From: Pseudomonas violetae | GTDB lineage: Bacteria > Pseudomonadota > Gammaproteobacteria > Pseudomonadales > Pseudomonadaceae | Reading direction: 5' to 3' | DNA: 64,000 bases | NCBI RefSeq assembly: GCF_023072615.1 | Contig: NZ_JAKNRW010000010.1 | Location: 1-64,000, forward strand | Shown: in pieces, positions 25,671 to 34,693 of the stretch | How the letters are laid out: each line of letters begins with the position of its first letter | Position numbering within the stretch: position 1 is the first letter of the stretch | The notes under the pieces: generated by a model | What the model saw: the letters and a program-made list of their open reading frames with translations, nothing else | Databases searched by the model: none | Told to the model about the DNA's origin: nothing | Translations under genes and position numbers: made by a program

Positions 25671-26552
25671 ATGAAACGATTGCCTCCCCTGCCGGCGCTG
25701 CACACCTTTCTGATTACCGCGCAGTGCTGCAACTTCACCCGTGCCGCCGAACAGCTGCACATCACCCAGGGCGCGGTGAGCCGGCAGATCGCAGGGCTGG
25801 AGGATCACCTGGGTTATGAGCTGTTCATTCGTCAGGCTCGGGGCCTGGAACTGACGGCCGAGGGGCGCGAATGGCTGCCACGGGTGCAGAAGATTTTCCG
25901 CTTGATCGACGAGGCCGTGGACCAGATCGGCGAGAAGCGCGAGACCCTGCAGCTGAAGGCGCCGACCTGCGTCATGCGGTGGTTGTTACCACGGCTGATG
26001 CAATGGCAAAGAGAGCGTCCGGATGTACCGGTGGAGTTGACTACCACGGTGAAACACGGAGTGGATTTTCATCGCGAACAGTTCGATGCCGCGGTGATGT
26101 ACGGAGCGCCGCCAGACAAAGCACTGGTGTCCTTTCACCTATTCGACGAACAGCTGACCCCGGTATGTTCCAGGCCTTTGCTGGAAGGCCCGATACCGCT
26201 GCAGTCCCCTGATGATCTGCAACAGCATCTGTTGCTGCACCCGACGCAGGACGAACGCGACTGGAAAGCCTGGCTGGCCAACGCCGATATTCGCTTGAAC
26301 AACGTGGGCAAGGGTCAGCATTTCGAAACCCTGGACCTGGCCATGTCGATGGCGTCACAGGGGACTGGTGTGGCGATTGGGGATTGGTCGTTGATCGGCG
26401 ATGACCTGAGCGCAGGAAGACTGGTGATGCCTTTTGAGCTGAAGGTCAAAACCGGGTTGGCGTATTACCTGGTGTTCCCGGAGAAACCAGAACCATCGCC
26501 GAAGCTGCGCGAGATGATGGGGTGGTTGGTGGAGCAGGCACAATCGCGGTGA
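25671..26552 (+). CDS. LysR-family regulator (GcvA-like)
   Basis: A 293-residue LysR-type regulator. The N-terminal winged helix reads 'LPALHTFLITAQCCNFTRAAEQL' then 'ITQGAVSRQIAGLE', and the effector domain opens 'LQLKAPTCVMRWLLPRL' in the manner of GcvA-type proteins. It is divergent from the aruI-like gene across 159 bp, so control of that operon, with 2-ketoarginine or a related compound as effector, is likely. The gene is not followed by another on its strand; the next gene converges. Confidence 0.88.
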   Translation: MKRLPPLPALHTFLITAQCCNFTRAAEQLHITQGAVSRQIAGLEDHLGYELFIRQARGLELTAEGREWLPRVQKIFRLIDEAVDQIGEKRETLQLKAPTCVMRWLLPRLMQWQRERPDVPVELTTTVKHGVDFHREQFDAAVMYGAPPDKALVSFHLFDEQLTPVCSRPLLEGPIPLQSPDDLQQHLLLHPTQDERDWKAWLANADIRLNNVGKGQHFETLDLAMSMASQGTGVAIGDWSLIGDDLSAGRLVMPFELKVKTGLAYYLVFPEKPEPSPKLREMMGWLVEQAQSR

Positions 26553-26598
26553 TTGCTACATAGCCGCTGTGTAGGCTGCTCCTGGGAGAATTAATGGC

Positions 26599-27477
26599 TT
26601 ACCACTTCATCTCGCCCTTGGCGACCTTGGCACTGAGCTCCAGCGAGCTCTCTTCGCCCAAGGTCGGGTAACGTTTTTTCATCGCGGCGATCAGAGCAGT
26701 TGAGTCCTTGGCCTTGGCGGTTTCTTCGTCGAAGGCCCGGATGTAGTCGGCGGTGAACTGCACGGCAGCCAGCGACCGGGTGCTCTCGCCCAGGTAATGG
26801 CCGGGCACTATGGTCTGCGGTTCCAAAGTCTCGATGGACTGCAGCGTAGCAAGCCAATCGGCATGGGACTGCGGGGTTTGGGTGTCGGCCATCCAGACAT
26901 GAATGTTCTGCGCGACGACGACGCCACCCACTACCGCCTTGATCGACGGGATCCACACGAAGCTGCGATCCGGCTGCTTGCCTTCAAGGCCGACCACCTG
27001 CAATTTCTGCCCTTCAAGTATCAGGCTGTCGCCTTTGAGCACCTGCGGCACGATGGTTTTAGCCGGCACATCCGCCCCCATTTTCGGCCCCCAGAAAGCC
27101 AGCTTTGCGTCGACTGTCTGCTTGATGTGATCCACGGTCGACTGCGATGCCAGCACCCGGGCTTTCGGAAACGCAGCGGTCAGGGTGTCGAGCCCGAAGT
27201 AGTAATCCGGATCACCGTGGCTGATGTAGATAGTGGTCAGTTGCTTGCCACTGGCGCGGATCTTCTCCACCACTTGCGCAGCCTGGGATTTGCCGAATTG
27301 CGCATCCACCAGAATCGCCTCTTTCTCACCGCTGACCAGTACCGAACTGACCGGGAAAATCGCCTGGGTACCCGGGTTATAGACATCCAGCGTGAGGGGG
27401 GCCGCGAGCGCGTGAGCCGCAAGAGTGAACGTGGCGCCGGCCAGCAAGATACGCTTGAGGGAAGTGAAACCGATCAT
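26599..27477 (-). CDS. Exported metallo-beta-lactamase-fold protein with altered metal motif
   Basis: A 292-residue MBL-fold protein with a signal peptide (residues 1-25, cleavage after 'AHALA'). The fold is shown by 'VSSVLVSGEKEAILVDAQFG', the strand-loop 'TTIYISHGDPDYYFG' and 'TIVPGHYLGES'. The canonical HxHxDH motif reads H87-G-D89-P-D91-Y92, so two of its usual ligands are replaced; the later His in 'PGHY' is present. It may bind one metal or none, or work as a different hydrolase. The start MIGFTSLKR is the Met that opens the signal peptide. It is divergent from a LysR gene at 27590, likely its regulator. Confidence 0.82.
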   Translation of the reverse strand: MIGFTSLKRILLAGATFTLAAHALAAPLTLDVYNPGTQAIFPVSSVLVSGEKEAILVDAQFGKSQAAQVVEKIRASGKQLTTIYISHGDPDYYFGLDTLTAAFPKARVLASQSTVDHIKQTVDAKLAFWGPKMGADVPAKTIVPQVLKGDSLILEGQKLQVVGLEGKQPDRSFVWIPSIKAVVGGVVVAQNIHVWMADTQTPQSHADWLATLQSIETLEPQTIVPGHYLGESTRSLAAVQFTADYIRAFDEETAKAKDSTALIAAMKKRYPTLGEESSLELSAKVAKGEMKW

Positions 27478-27589
27478 GTATTGCTCCGATGCTGATTGCC
27501 GTATTGGCGATGTGACAGAGCTTAGTTGCCTGACCTGATACAAAAAATGCGATGCTGAGACATAGTTTGTTTCTAAAATCGAGCAAATC

Positions 27590-28495
27590 ATGGATCGTCT
27601 TCAAGCAATGCGGGTGTTCGTCTCGGTGGTCGACCTGGGCAGTCAGTCGGCTGCCGCCGACCATCTGGACCTTTCGCGGCCGGTGGTCTCACGCTATCTG
27701 GCGGAGCTGGAGGACTGGGTCGGCGCGCGGCTGATGCACCGCACCACGCGCAAGTTGAGCCTGACCGCTGCGGGCAGCGAGATCCTGCCGCGCTGCCGGC
27801 AAATGCTCGAGCTGTCCAGCGACATGCAGGCGGCGGTCAATGCGCCGGACGAGGCGCCGCGCGGTTTGCTGCGCATCAGCGTCAGCACTTCGTTCGGCCA
27901 GGCGCAACTGGCAGACGCCATGGTCGCGTTCGTCAGGCGCTACCCCGGCGTCAGCATCGACCTGCAGATGCTCGACCGTACGGTAAACCTGGTGGATGAA
28001 CGCATCGACCTGGCCATTCGCACCAGCAACGACCTGGACCCGAACCTGATCGCGCGGCGGCTGACGGTGTGCCGTTCGGTCATTTGCGCCGCTGCAGCGT
28101 ATCTGCGCGACTACCCAGCTCCGCAGAGGGTCGAGGACTTGAGCCAGCACAATTGCCTGACCCACTCTTACTTCGGCAAAAGCCTCTGGCACTTCGAGCA
28201 GGACGGCGAGCCGGTGTCGGTGGCGGTGCAGGGCAACATCAGCGCCAACGAGGCGAGCACCCTGCTACGCGCCACCCTGGCTGGCGCCGGGGTGGCGATG
28301 TTGCCGAGCTACCAGGCCGGGGTGCACATACTCAGTGGCGAGTTGATCCGGCTGCTGCCCCAGGCCGAACCCCGGCAGATGAACATCTACGCGGTCTACG
28401 CGTCCCGCAAGCACATGCCGACAACCCTGCGCTGCATGCTGGATTTTCTGGTACTGAGGTTTCCTGAAGAGCCAGAGTGGGACGTCGGCCTGTAA
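27590..28495 (+). CDS. LysR-family regulator (DsdC/CrgA-like group)
   Basis: A 301-residue LysR-type protein. The N-terminal helix-turn-helix is 'SQSAAADHLDLSRPVVSRYL' followed by 'RLMHRTTRKLSLTAAG', the pattern of the large CrgA/AaeR-like group; the effector domain has 'GLLRISVSTSFGQAQLADAM' and 'GAGVAMLPSYQAG'. It starts 112 bp from the divergent MBL-fold gene and probably regulates it. The ligand is unknown. Confidence 0.88.
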   Translation: MDRLQAMRVFVSVVDLGSQSAAADHLDLSRPVVSRYLAELEDWVGARLMHRTTRKLSLTAAGSEILPRCRQMLELSSDMQAAVNAPDEAPRGLLRISVSTSFGQAQLADAMVAFVRRYPGVSIDLQMLDRTVNLVDERIDLAIRTSNDLDPNLIARRLTVCRSVICAAAAYLRDYPAPQRVEDLSQHNCLTHSYFGKSLWHFEQDGEPVSVAVQGNISANEASTLLRATLAGAGVAMLPSYQAGVHILSGELIRLLPQAEPRQMNIYAVYASRKHMPTTLRCMLDFLVLRFPEEPEWDVGL

Positions 28496-28672
28496 CCCGG
28501 CCCAACGTTGGGAATAAACCATGTGGACCCTTGTGGGTGCGCTCACTCCATCAAGTGTTTACATTCCCAGCACGTTCATCAGTATTTTGAATACCGCGAC
28601 ATAGTGGCATCTCCCCACCACTGACCTATGCTCAATGTAGTACCTCCAGGTATTCGTTCAGAGGTCAACGCC

Positions 28673-28849
28673 ATGAACATCAAAACAAGAAGATACCTCG
28701 CCATTTTCATCACCTGCGCGGCGACGCTGGCGCTCTATGGCACCGCTGCCTGGCGGGTCGAACAGCTGCGGCAATTGCCCCGCGATTATGCGAGCTGCAA
28801 CTTTGAGCGCTGCATTCCTCACAACGCCAGCCTCAACGCCCTTCGCTGA
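28673..28849 (+). CDS. Small single-pass membrane protein, unknown function
   Basis: A 58-residue protein starting MNIKTRRYLAIF, preceded by AGAGGT at a seven-base spacing. One hydrophobic helix (about residues 8-26) follows a basic N-terminus, so the C-terminal 30 residues should face the periplasm. That tail holds two Cys, in 'YASCNFERCIPHNASL', four residues apart, which could form a disulphide or bind metal. The gene ends 9 bp before the convergent pobR-type gene. I know no named family for it. Confidence 0.55.
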   Translation: MNIKTRRYLAIFITCAATLALYGTAAWRVEQLRQLPRDYASCNFERCIPHNASLNALR

Positions 28850-28858
28850 CGAAAGGCA

Positions 28859-29755
28859 TCAGGCTTCGTTGTCTTGATCGGCCTTCAAACGGTCGCGAAA
28901 CGCCTTGGGCGAAATGCCCACCCGGCGTCGAAACAGTCGGGTGAAATTGGTCGGATCGGAAAATCCCAACACGTCGGACATCTCGTAGATCGTCATGCTG
29001 GTGTACGTCAGCAGGCGCTTGGCTTCGAGTAGCTGTCGCTCGTGCATGATCTGCAACGCCGGTTGCCCCGCCAACTCGCGGCAGGTGCCATTGAGGTGCG
29101 AAACAGAAATGCCCAGCCGATGCGCCAGGTCTTCAACCTTGACGTGCTGGCGATAGGTTTCTTCCACCAGCTGGATGTAGCCGTTGAGATACTCGCGCGC
29201 CCGCTGTGGACGCTGGCTGGCAGACCGTCGCTGCAGAGCTTGGCGGCTGGTCCATACCATGATCACGCTGACCAGCGAATGCATGAGCATTTCCCGCGCC
29301 GGTTGGTGACCGGTGTACTCCTCCTGAAGCGCCGTAAACAGGCTGTTGAGGTAGTCACCGTCCTTGCCCGCCGGGTAACTCTCGGCCTGGCCCAGGGCAT
29401 TCATCGAACTGCCCAACTGCGCCTGCAGGTGCGTGACCAGCGGCGCAGCCAGCGTAACCACAAACCCTTCGACGTCCTCGGAAAAACGGAAGCCGTGCAC
29501 GGATAGAGGCGGCAGGATCTGGATTGCCGATTCGGTGAGCAACGTGCGCTGTCCTTCGATCTCAAGCTCTGCCTGACCTTTGAAGACGAAGAGCAACTGG
29601 CACAGATCAGCGTGACGATGGGGTTTGATTTCCCACTGATGCTCGCGGCTGCGTTTGGATATGGTTTCACAATGCAACAGGTCCGGCGTTGGCCAGTCCA
29701 GGCTTTCTCCGTAAAGCTTGAACACCGGAATGGAAGGTAGGGCAGGCTTGTTCAT
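28859..29755 (-). CDS. pobR: AraC-family activator of pobA (PobR/PobC type)
   Basis: A 298-residue AraC/XylS-type regulator. The N-terminal cupin region has 'KPHRHADLCQLLFVFKGQAE' and 'LPPLSVHGFRFSEDVEGFVV', where the His residues are typical of the sensor fold. Two C-terminal helix-turn-helix motifs are 'KVEDLAHRLGISVSHLNGTC' and 'TIYEMSDVLGFSDPTNFTRL'. It is divergent from pobA with a 179-bp gap, the standard arrangement in Pseudomonas, where an AraC-type protein activates pobA in response to 4-hydroxybenzoate. The substrate specificity is inferred from the pair. Confidence 0.88.
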   Translation of the reverse strand: MNKPALPSIPVFKLYGESLDWPTPDLLHCETISKRSREHQWEIKPHRHADLCQLLFVFKGQAELEIEGQRTLLTESAIQILPPLSVHGFRFSEDVEGFVVTLAAPLVTHLQAQLGSSMNALGQAESYPAGKDGDYLNSLFTALQEEYTGHQPAREMLMHSLVSVIMVWTSRQALQRRSASQRPQRAREYLNGYIQLVEETYRQHVKVEDLAHRLGISVSHLNGTCRELAGQPALQIMHERQLLEAKRLLTYTSMTIYEMSDVLGFSDPTNFTRLFRRRVGISPKAFRDRLKADQDNEA

Positions 29756-29849
29756 ACTTCAATCAGGCCTCGGAGAGGGTAGCGGGCGATAATCGCACCG
29801 ATTGGCAGAATGTACAGGTATCGGCTCAGTTTTCACCTTCAATTGACAG

Positions 29850-31128
<1,279 letters not shown>

Positions 31129-31206
31129 CCTGCTATCGATTTACACTGGCGAGCATCCCCGCTCGCCTCGAGGCCTGCGGATCACCCATAGCCCGCAGGT
31201 TTGACC

Positions 31207-32724
31207 GTGACCAACCTCACCCAGCCCGACACGCCGAAACCAGCGATTCGCAGCGTGCTGATTGCCCTGATGCTGGCGATCTTCCTTGGCGCGCTGGACC
31301 AGACCATCGTTGCGGTGTCGATGCCTGCCATCTCCGCCCAGTTCAAGGACGTCAGCCTGCTGGCCTGGGTGATTTCCGGGTACATGGTGGCCATGACGGT
31401 GGCAGTACCGATCTACGGTAAGCTGGGTGACCTGTACGGGCGCCGCAAGTTGATGCTGTTCGGCATGGGCCTGTTCACCCTGGCTTCGCTGTTCTGCGGT
31501 ATGGCCCAGAGCATGGAGCAATTGGTCCTGGCGCGAATTCTCCAGGGCATTGGTGCCGGGGGGATGATTTCGGTGAGCCAGGCGATCATCGGTGACATCG
31601 TGCCGCCACGCGAGCGCGGTCGCTACCAGGGTTACTTCAGCAGCATGTACGCGGTGGCGAGCGTTGCCGGGCCAGTCCTGGGTGGCTACATGACCGAGTA
31701 CCTGTCGTGGCGCTGGGTGTTTCTGATCAATCTGCCGCTGGGCGTGGGCGCCCTGGTGGTGGCCCATCGCACGCTGGTCGGCCTGCCAGTACCGCAGCGC
31801 AAACCGGTGATCGACTACCTCGGCACCGTGCTGATGATTATCGGCCTGACGGCCTTGCTGCTGGGCATTACCGAGGTCGGCCAGGGCCATGCCTGGAACA
31901 GTGTCGAAGTCATGGGGCTGCTCGCGTGTGCGGTAGTCGTCCTGGGGCTGCTCGTCTGGCACGAACGCCGGGCGCGGGAACCGTTGCTGCCGATGCACCT
32001 GTTCGCCAACCGCAATGCCCTGCTGTGCTGGTGCACGATTTTCTTCACCAGCTTCCAGGCGATCTCGCTGATCGTCCTGATGCCGCTGCGCTTTCAAAGT
32101 GTCACCGGCGCCGGCGCCGACAGTGCCGCCCTGCACCTGCTGCCGCTGGCCATGGGGCTGCCCATGGGCGCCTATTTCGCCGGTCGTCGCACCTCGGTGA
32201 CCGGGCGCTACAAACCGATGATCCTGAGCGGCGCGCTGCTGATGCCAATCTCGATTCTCGGCATGGCTTTCAGCCCGCCCCAGTCGATGATCTGGAGCAG
32301 CCTGTTCATGCTGCTCAGCGGCATCGCTGGCGGCATGCAATTTCCGACCTCGCTGGTGGGGACGCAGAACTCGGTAGAACAACGGGACATCGGCGTGGCC
32401 ACCAGCACCACCAACCTGTTTCGCTCCCTGGGTGGCGCGGTCGGTGTGGCCTTGATGTCGGCGTTGCTGTTGGCACTGTTGCAGGACTCAAGCTTCGCCC
32501 ACCTGGGCAGTTCAACCCTGCTTGGCGAAGGCCACTCGGGGAATGTCCTGCTGGACGGTTTGAACGCGGCGCCAGGGGATGCTCAGAATGCCTTGCGCGC
32601 AGAGTTGCTGTTGACGTTCCGACACTTGCTGATGGTCAGTGCGGCGGTATCACTGCTGGGGTTGGCGGCGGCGATTGCGATGCCGAACATGTTGTTGCGC
32701 GGCCGCGAGGACAAGGTTCGCTAA
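31207..32724 (+). CDS. MFS transporter, DHA2 (14-helix) family
   Basis: A transporter of 505 residues if started at the GTG, which has AGGT six bases upstream; a TTG two codons earlier is also in frame but touches that site. Motif C-like 'ILQGIGAGGMISVSQAIIGD' and 'GPVLGGYMTEYLSWRWVFLIN' identify the DHA2 group, usually drug or organic-solute exporters, with 14 helices. Motif A is 'GKLGDLYGRRKLML'. It follows pobA by about 75 bp on the same strand and could handle an aromatic acid, but most members of this family are multidrug pumps. The gene ends at a 13-bp inverted repeat. Confidence 0.87.
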   Translation: MTNLTQPDTPKPAIRSVLIALMLAIFLGALDQTIVAVSMPAISAQFKDVSLLAWVISGYMVAMTVAVPIYGKLGDLYGRRKLMLFGMGLFTLASLFCGMAQSMEQLVLARILQGIGAGGMISVSQAIIGDIVPPRERGRYQGYFSSMYAVASVAGPVLGGYMTEYLSWRWVFLINLPLGVGALVVAHRTLVGLPVPQRKPVIDYLGTVLMIIGLTALLLGITEVGQGHAWNSVEVMGLLACAVVVLGLLVWHERRAREPLLPMHLFANRNALLCWCTIFFTSFQAISLIVLMPLRFQSVTGAGADSAALHLLPLAMGLPMGAYFAGRRTSVTGRYKPMILSGALLMPISILGMAFSPPQSMIWSSLFMLLSGIAGGMQFPTSLVGTQNSVEQRDIGVATSTTNLFRSLGGAVGVALMSALLLALLQDSSFAHLGSSTLLGEGHSGNVLLDGLNAAPGDAQNALRAELLLTFRHLLMVSAAVSLLGLAAAIAMPNMLLRGREDKVR

Positions 32725-32727
32725 CGC

Positions 32728-32797
32728 AAAAGATCGCAGCTTGCGTAGGAGCTGCGGCAGGCTGCGATCTTTTGATCTTTTGATCTTTTGATCTTAT
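32728..32797. repeat. 13-bp inverted repeat plus four GATCTTTT units
   Basis: AAAAGATCGCAGC (32728-32740) and GCTGCGATCTTTT (32761-32773) are exact complements around a 'tgcgtaggagctgcggca'-like loop, a repeat common in Pseudomonas. The right arm runs into four tandem 8-bp units GATCTTTT (the last GATCTTAT), which reach the stop codon of the convergent Cache gene. It probably works as a two-way terminator. Confidence 0.8.
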
Positions 32798-33642
32798 GGA
32801 CTGTAATACCCCACAGCCACCAGGAAATGCCCGACCTTTTTCAGGTACGCATGCTTGGCCTCAACCTTGCCAGTCACCGGGTTCTTCCAGCGATACTCGT
32901 ATTCGCCATAATCCTGTTTGGCGATCAACGCCAGGATTGGCTCTCCCACCGGCTTGCCTTCAGGATCCTTGATCTTGCTGAAGTCGGTGTTGATCAAGCG
33001 CAGGTTGGTGCCGTGGGCGACGTAACGGCTGGTGTTCAGGTCCACCACGAATACGTAAAGATCATCCTGCAGGTAACCGCCTTTAAGCGAATTGATGGCG
33101 GTCAACGTGCCCTTCTCATCCTTGGCCAGATCGCCAGCGGCCTTGTTCAGCAACGCCATGGCCTGCTCCGCTGACGCGCGAGGAAGGTAATAACCCACTG
33201 CCAGAATGCGCTGGCCGATACGCTGGTAGAACACGTGCTTGCGCTCGACCTTGCCGTCGGACCAGTTCTGCCAGCGATATTCGGCCTGCTGAATGCCATT
33301 GCCCTCGGGCACTTTTAACGCGTCCTTGAAGGCTTTCTGCAAGTCCGGCCCGAGCACATCCGACACATCCCGCCCGATCAACGCCGAAGACGGCCCACCG
33401 CTGGCGAGCATCACGCCCTTGGTGTCGACCACAAACACGTACCGGTCCTTGTCGACAAACTCACCCTGACGACTGAATGCGGCAAACGCCTTGTCACCAT
33501 TGTCGTGGTAGTAGGCCAAGGCCTTTTCCAGCAAGGCCTTCGCGGCCTGGCTGTCGTCTTTTTCCGTGCCGGCCGCCTGTGCCTGGCCCAACCCTATTAA
33601 CAGCAGGCCCCCCAGTAACATCAACTTGTGCCAAACCCCCAT
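32794..33642 (-). CDS. Stand-alone periplasmic double-Cache domain protein
   Basis: A 282-residue exported protein: signal peptide to about residue 23 ('GLGQAQA'), then two tandem copies of a Cache_2-type sensor domain. The copies match at 'DRYVFVVDTKGVMLASGG' / 'DLYVFVVDLNTSRYVAHG', 'EYRWQNWSDGKVERKHVFYQ' / 'EYRWKNPVTGKVEAKHAYLK' and 'ILAVGYYLP' / 'LVAVGYYSP'. Cache domains normally sit in chemoreceptors and kinases; here there is no membrane anchor or output domain. The start ATG (MGVWHKLML) follows GAGGA; a TTG ten codons upstream lacks a site. Its partner is not evident from the neighbours. Confidence 0.82.
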   Translation of the reverse strand: MGVWHKLMLLGGLLLIGLGQAQAAGTEKDDSQAAKALLEKALAYYHDNGDKAFAAFSRQGEFVDKDRYVFVVDTKGVMLASGGPSSALIGRDVSDVLGPDLQKAFKDALKVPEGNGIQQAEYRWQNWSDGKVERKHVFYQRIGQRILAVGYYLPRASAEQAMALLNKAAGDLAKDEKGTLTAINSLKGGYLQDDLYVFVVDLNTSRYVAHGTNLRLINTDFSKIKDPEGKPVGEPILALIAKQDYGEYEYRWKNPVTGKVEAKHAYLKKVGHFLVAVGYYSP

Positions 33643-33714
33643 TGCGCATTCCTCATTCCTATTGGTGTTCAAGGAGCGTAGACGAGCACAGCCGCTATGG
33701 GACGCGTTGCGGCC

Positions 33715-34587
33715 TTATGGCCTGGCGTTGAGCTGCTTTTGCAGATTCTGGATCTGCGCCTGCAGGGTGTTGATATTGCGGCTGATCTGAGTGCGAAACG
33801 CATCAAATTCCGCAGTGTTGCCAATGGCGCTCGCTGGCGGACGATTATCCTGCTGGCTCTTGAGCACGATCATGTCCTGCTCCAGTCGTTCGATGGCCGC
33901 GCCCGGGTTGCCCTGCTTCTTCAACGCAGCGATATCGGCGCTGAGGCTCTTGAGCTGGGCGTCGACCTTGCTGGTGTCTGCGGGGGCGCTTTTCAGCGTG
34001 GCGAGTTCGCTGCTCAGGGTTTTGACCTGGGCCTGCAACTGCGTGTTGACGCTCTGTTGTTCAGTGGCTTGGGCGGTCGCCTGGGCCAGGCGCTTGTCGA
34101 GCTCGGCGGTTTGCGCCGTCATCTGCGCCAGGCGTTTGTCCAGTTCGGTGGTCTGGCCGACAACGCCTTGCTGCTGCCTGCCCTGATCCAGGAGTTTGCT
34201 CTCCAGTTGCTTGATCTGCAGCTTCAACGCCTCGCTGTCACTGGAAACATTGGTCTGGCTGGCGACCACCTTGCCGGAAATATCCTGCAGGCGCCCTGCC
34301 GCCTCCTCGCTGATGCGCGCGAAGCTTTCCTGGGTCGCTACCAGCTGTTGTTCCATCAGCGAAATCTGCTGGAAGCTCCACCAGGCAAGGCCAGCGAAGG
34401 CAATGAACAACGCGCCGACCAGTGCCCACAGAGGGCCGGTACTCGGGCCTTTGACCTTGACCACCGGTGGCGTGCGCGAATGCATGGAATGCCGCGCGGC
34501 AGGCACAAAATCATCGTCGTCGAGGCTGTCGGCGCGCAGGCTCGGTACATCGTCGAAGTCGTCGTTGGCATCGTTACGCATGGACAT
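33715..34587 (-). CDS. Single-pass membrane protein with long coiled coil
   Basis: A 290-residue protein with an acidic cytoplasmic N-terminus (about 50 residues, several Asp runs), one membrane helix (about residues 53-72) and a long periplasmic heptad-rich region. Within it 'TTELDKRLAQMTAQ' is followed directly by 'TAELDKRLAQATAQ', a 14-residue duplication. Orthologues are annotated as chromosome-segregation ATPase-like, but I see no Walker motif, so that name is misleading. The layout resembles cell-envelope scaffold proteins. It precedes the epimerase in reverse order as in PA4360/PA4361. Confidence 0.75.
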   Translation of the reverse strand: MSMRNDANDDFDDVPSLRADSLDDDDFVPAARHSMHSRTPPVVKVKGPSTGPLWALVGALFIAFAGLAWWSFQQISLMEQQLVATQESFARISEEAAGRLQDISGKVVASQTNVSSDSEALKLQIKQLESKLLDQGRQQQGVVGQTTELDKRLAQMTAQTAELDKRLAQATAQATEQQSVNTQLQAQVKTLSSELATLKSAPADTSKVDAQLKSLSADIAALKKQGNPGAAIERLEQDMIVLKSQQDNRPPASAIGNTAEFDAFRTQISRNINTLQAQIQNLQKQLNARP

Positions 34588-34693
34588 TGAGTCAACCTTT
34601 GTGAACGCGGTGATGGCTTGATGCGGCGCAGTATACCCCCCACAACCGCATCGATTGACCTTGAACCCCGAACTCGGTTCAGTAACGACCCCG

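Noticed and set aside
32728..32797. Repeat block considered as a CRISPR-like array
   Set aside because: Units are 8 bp without spacers and there is no cas gene.
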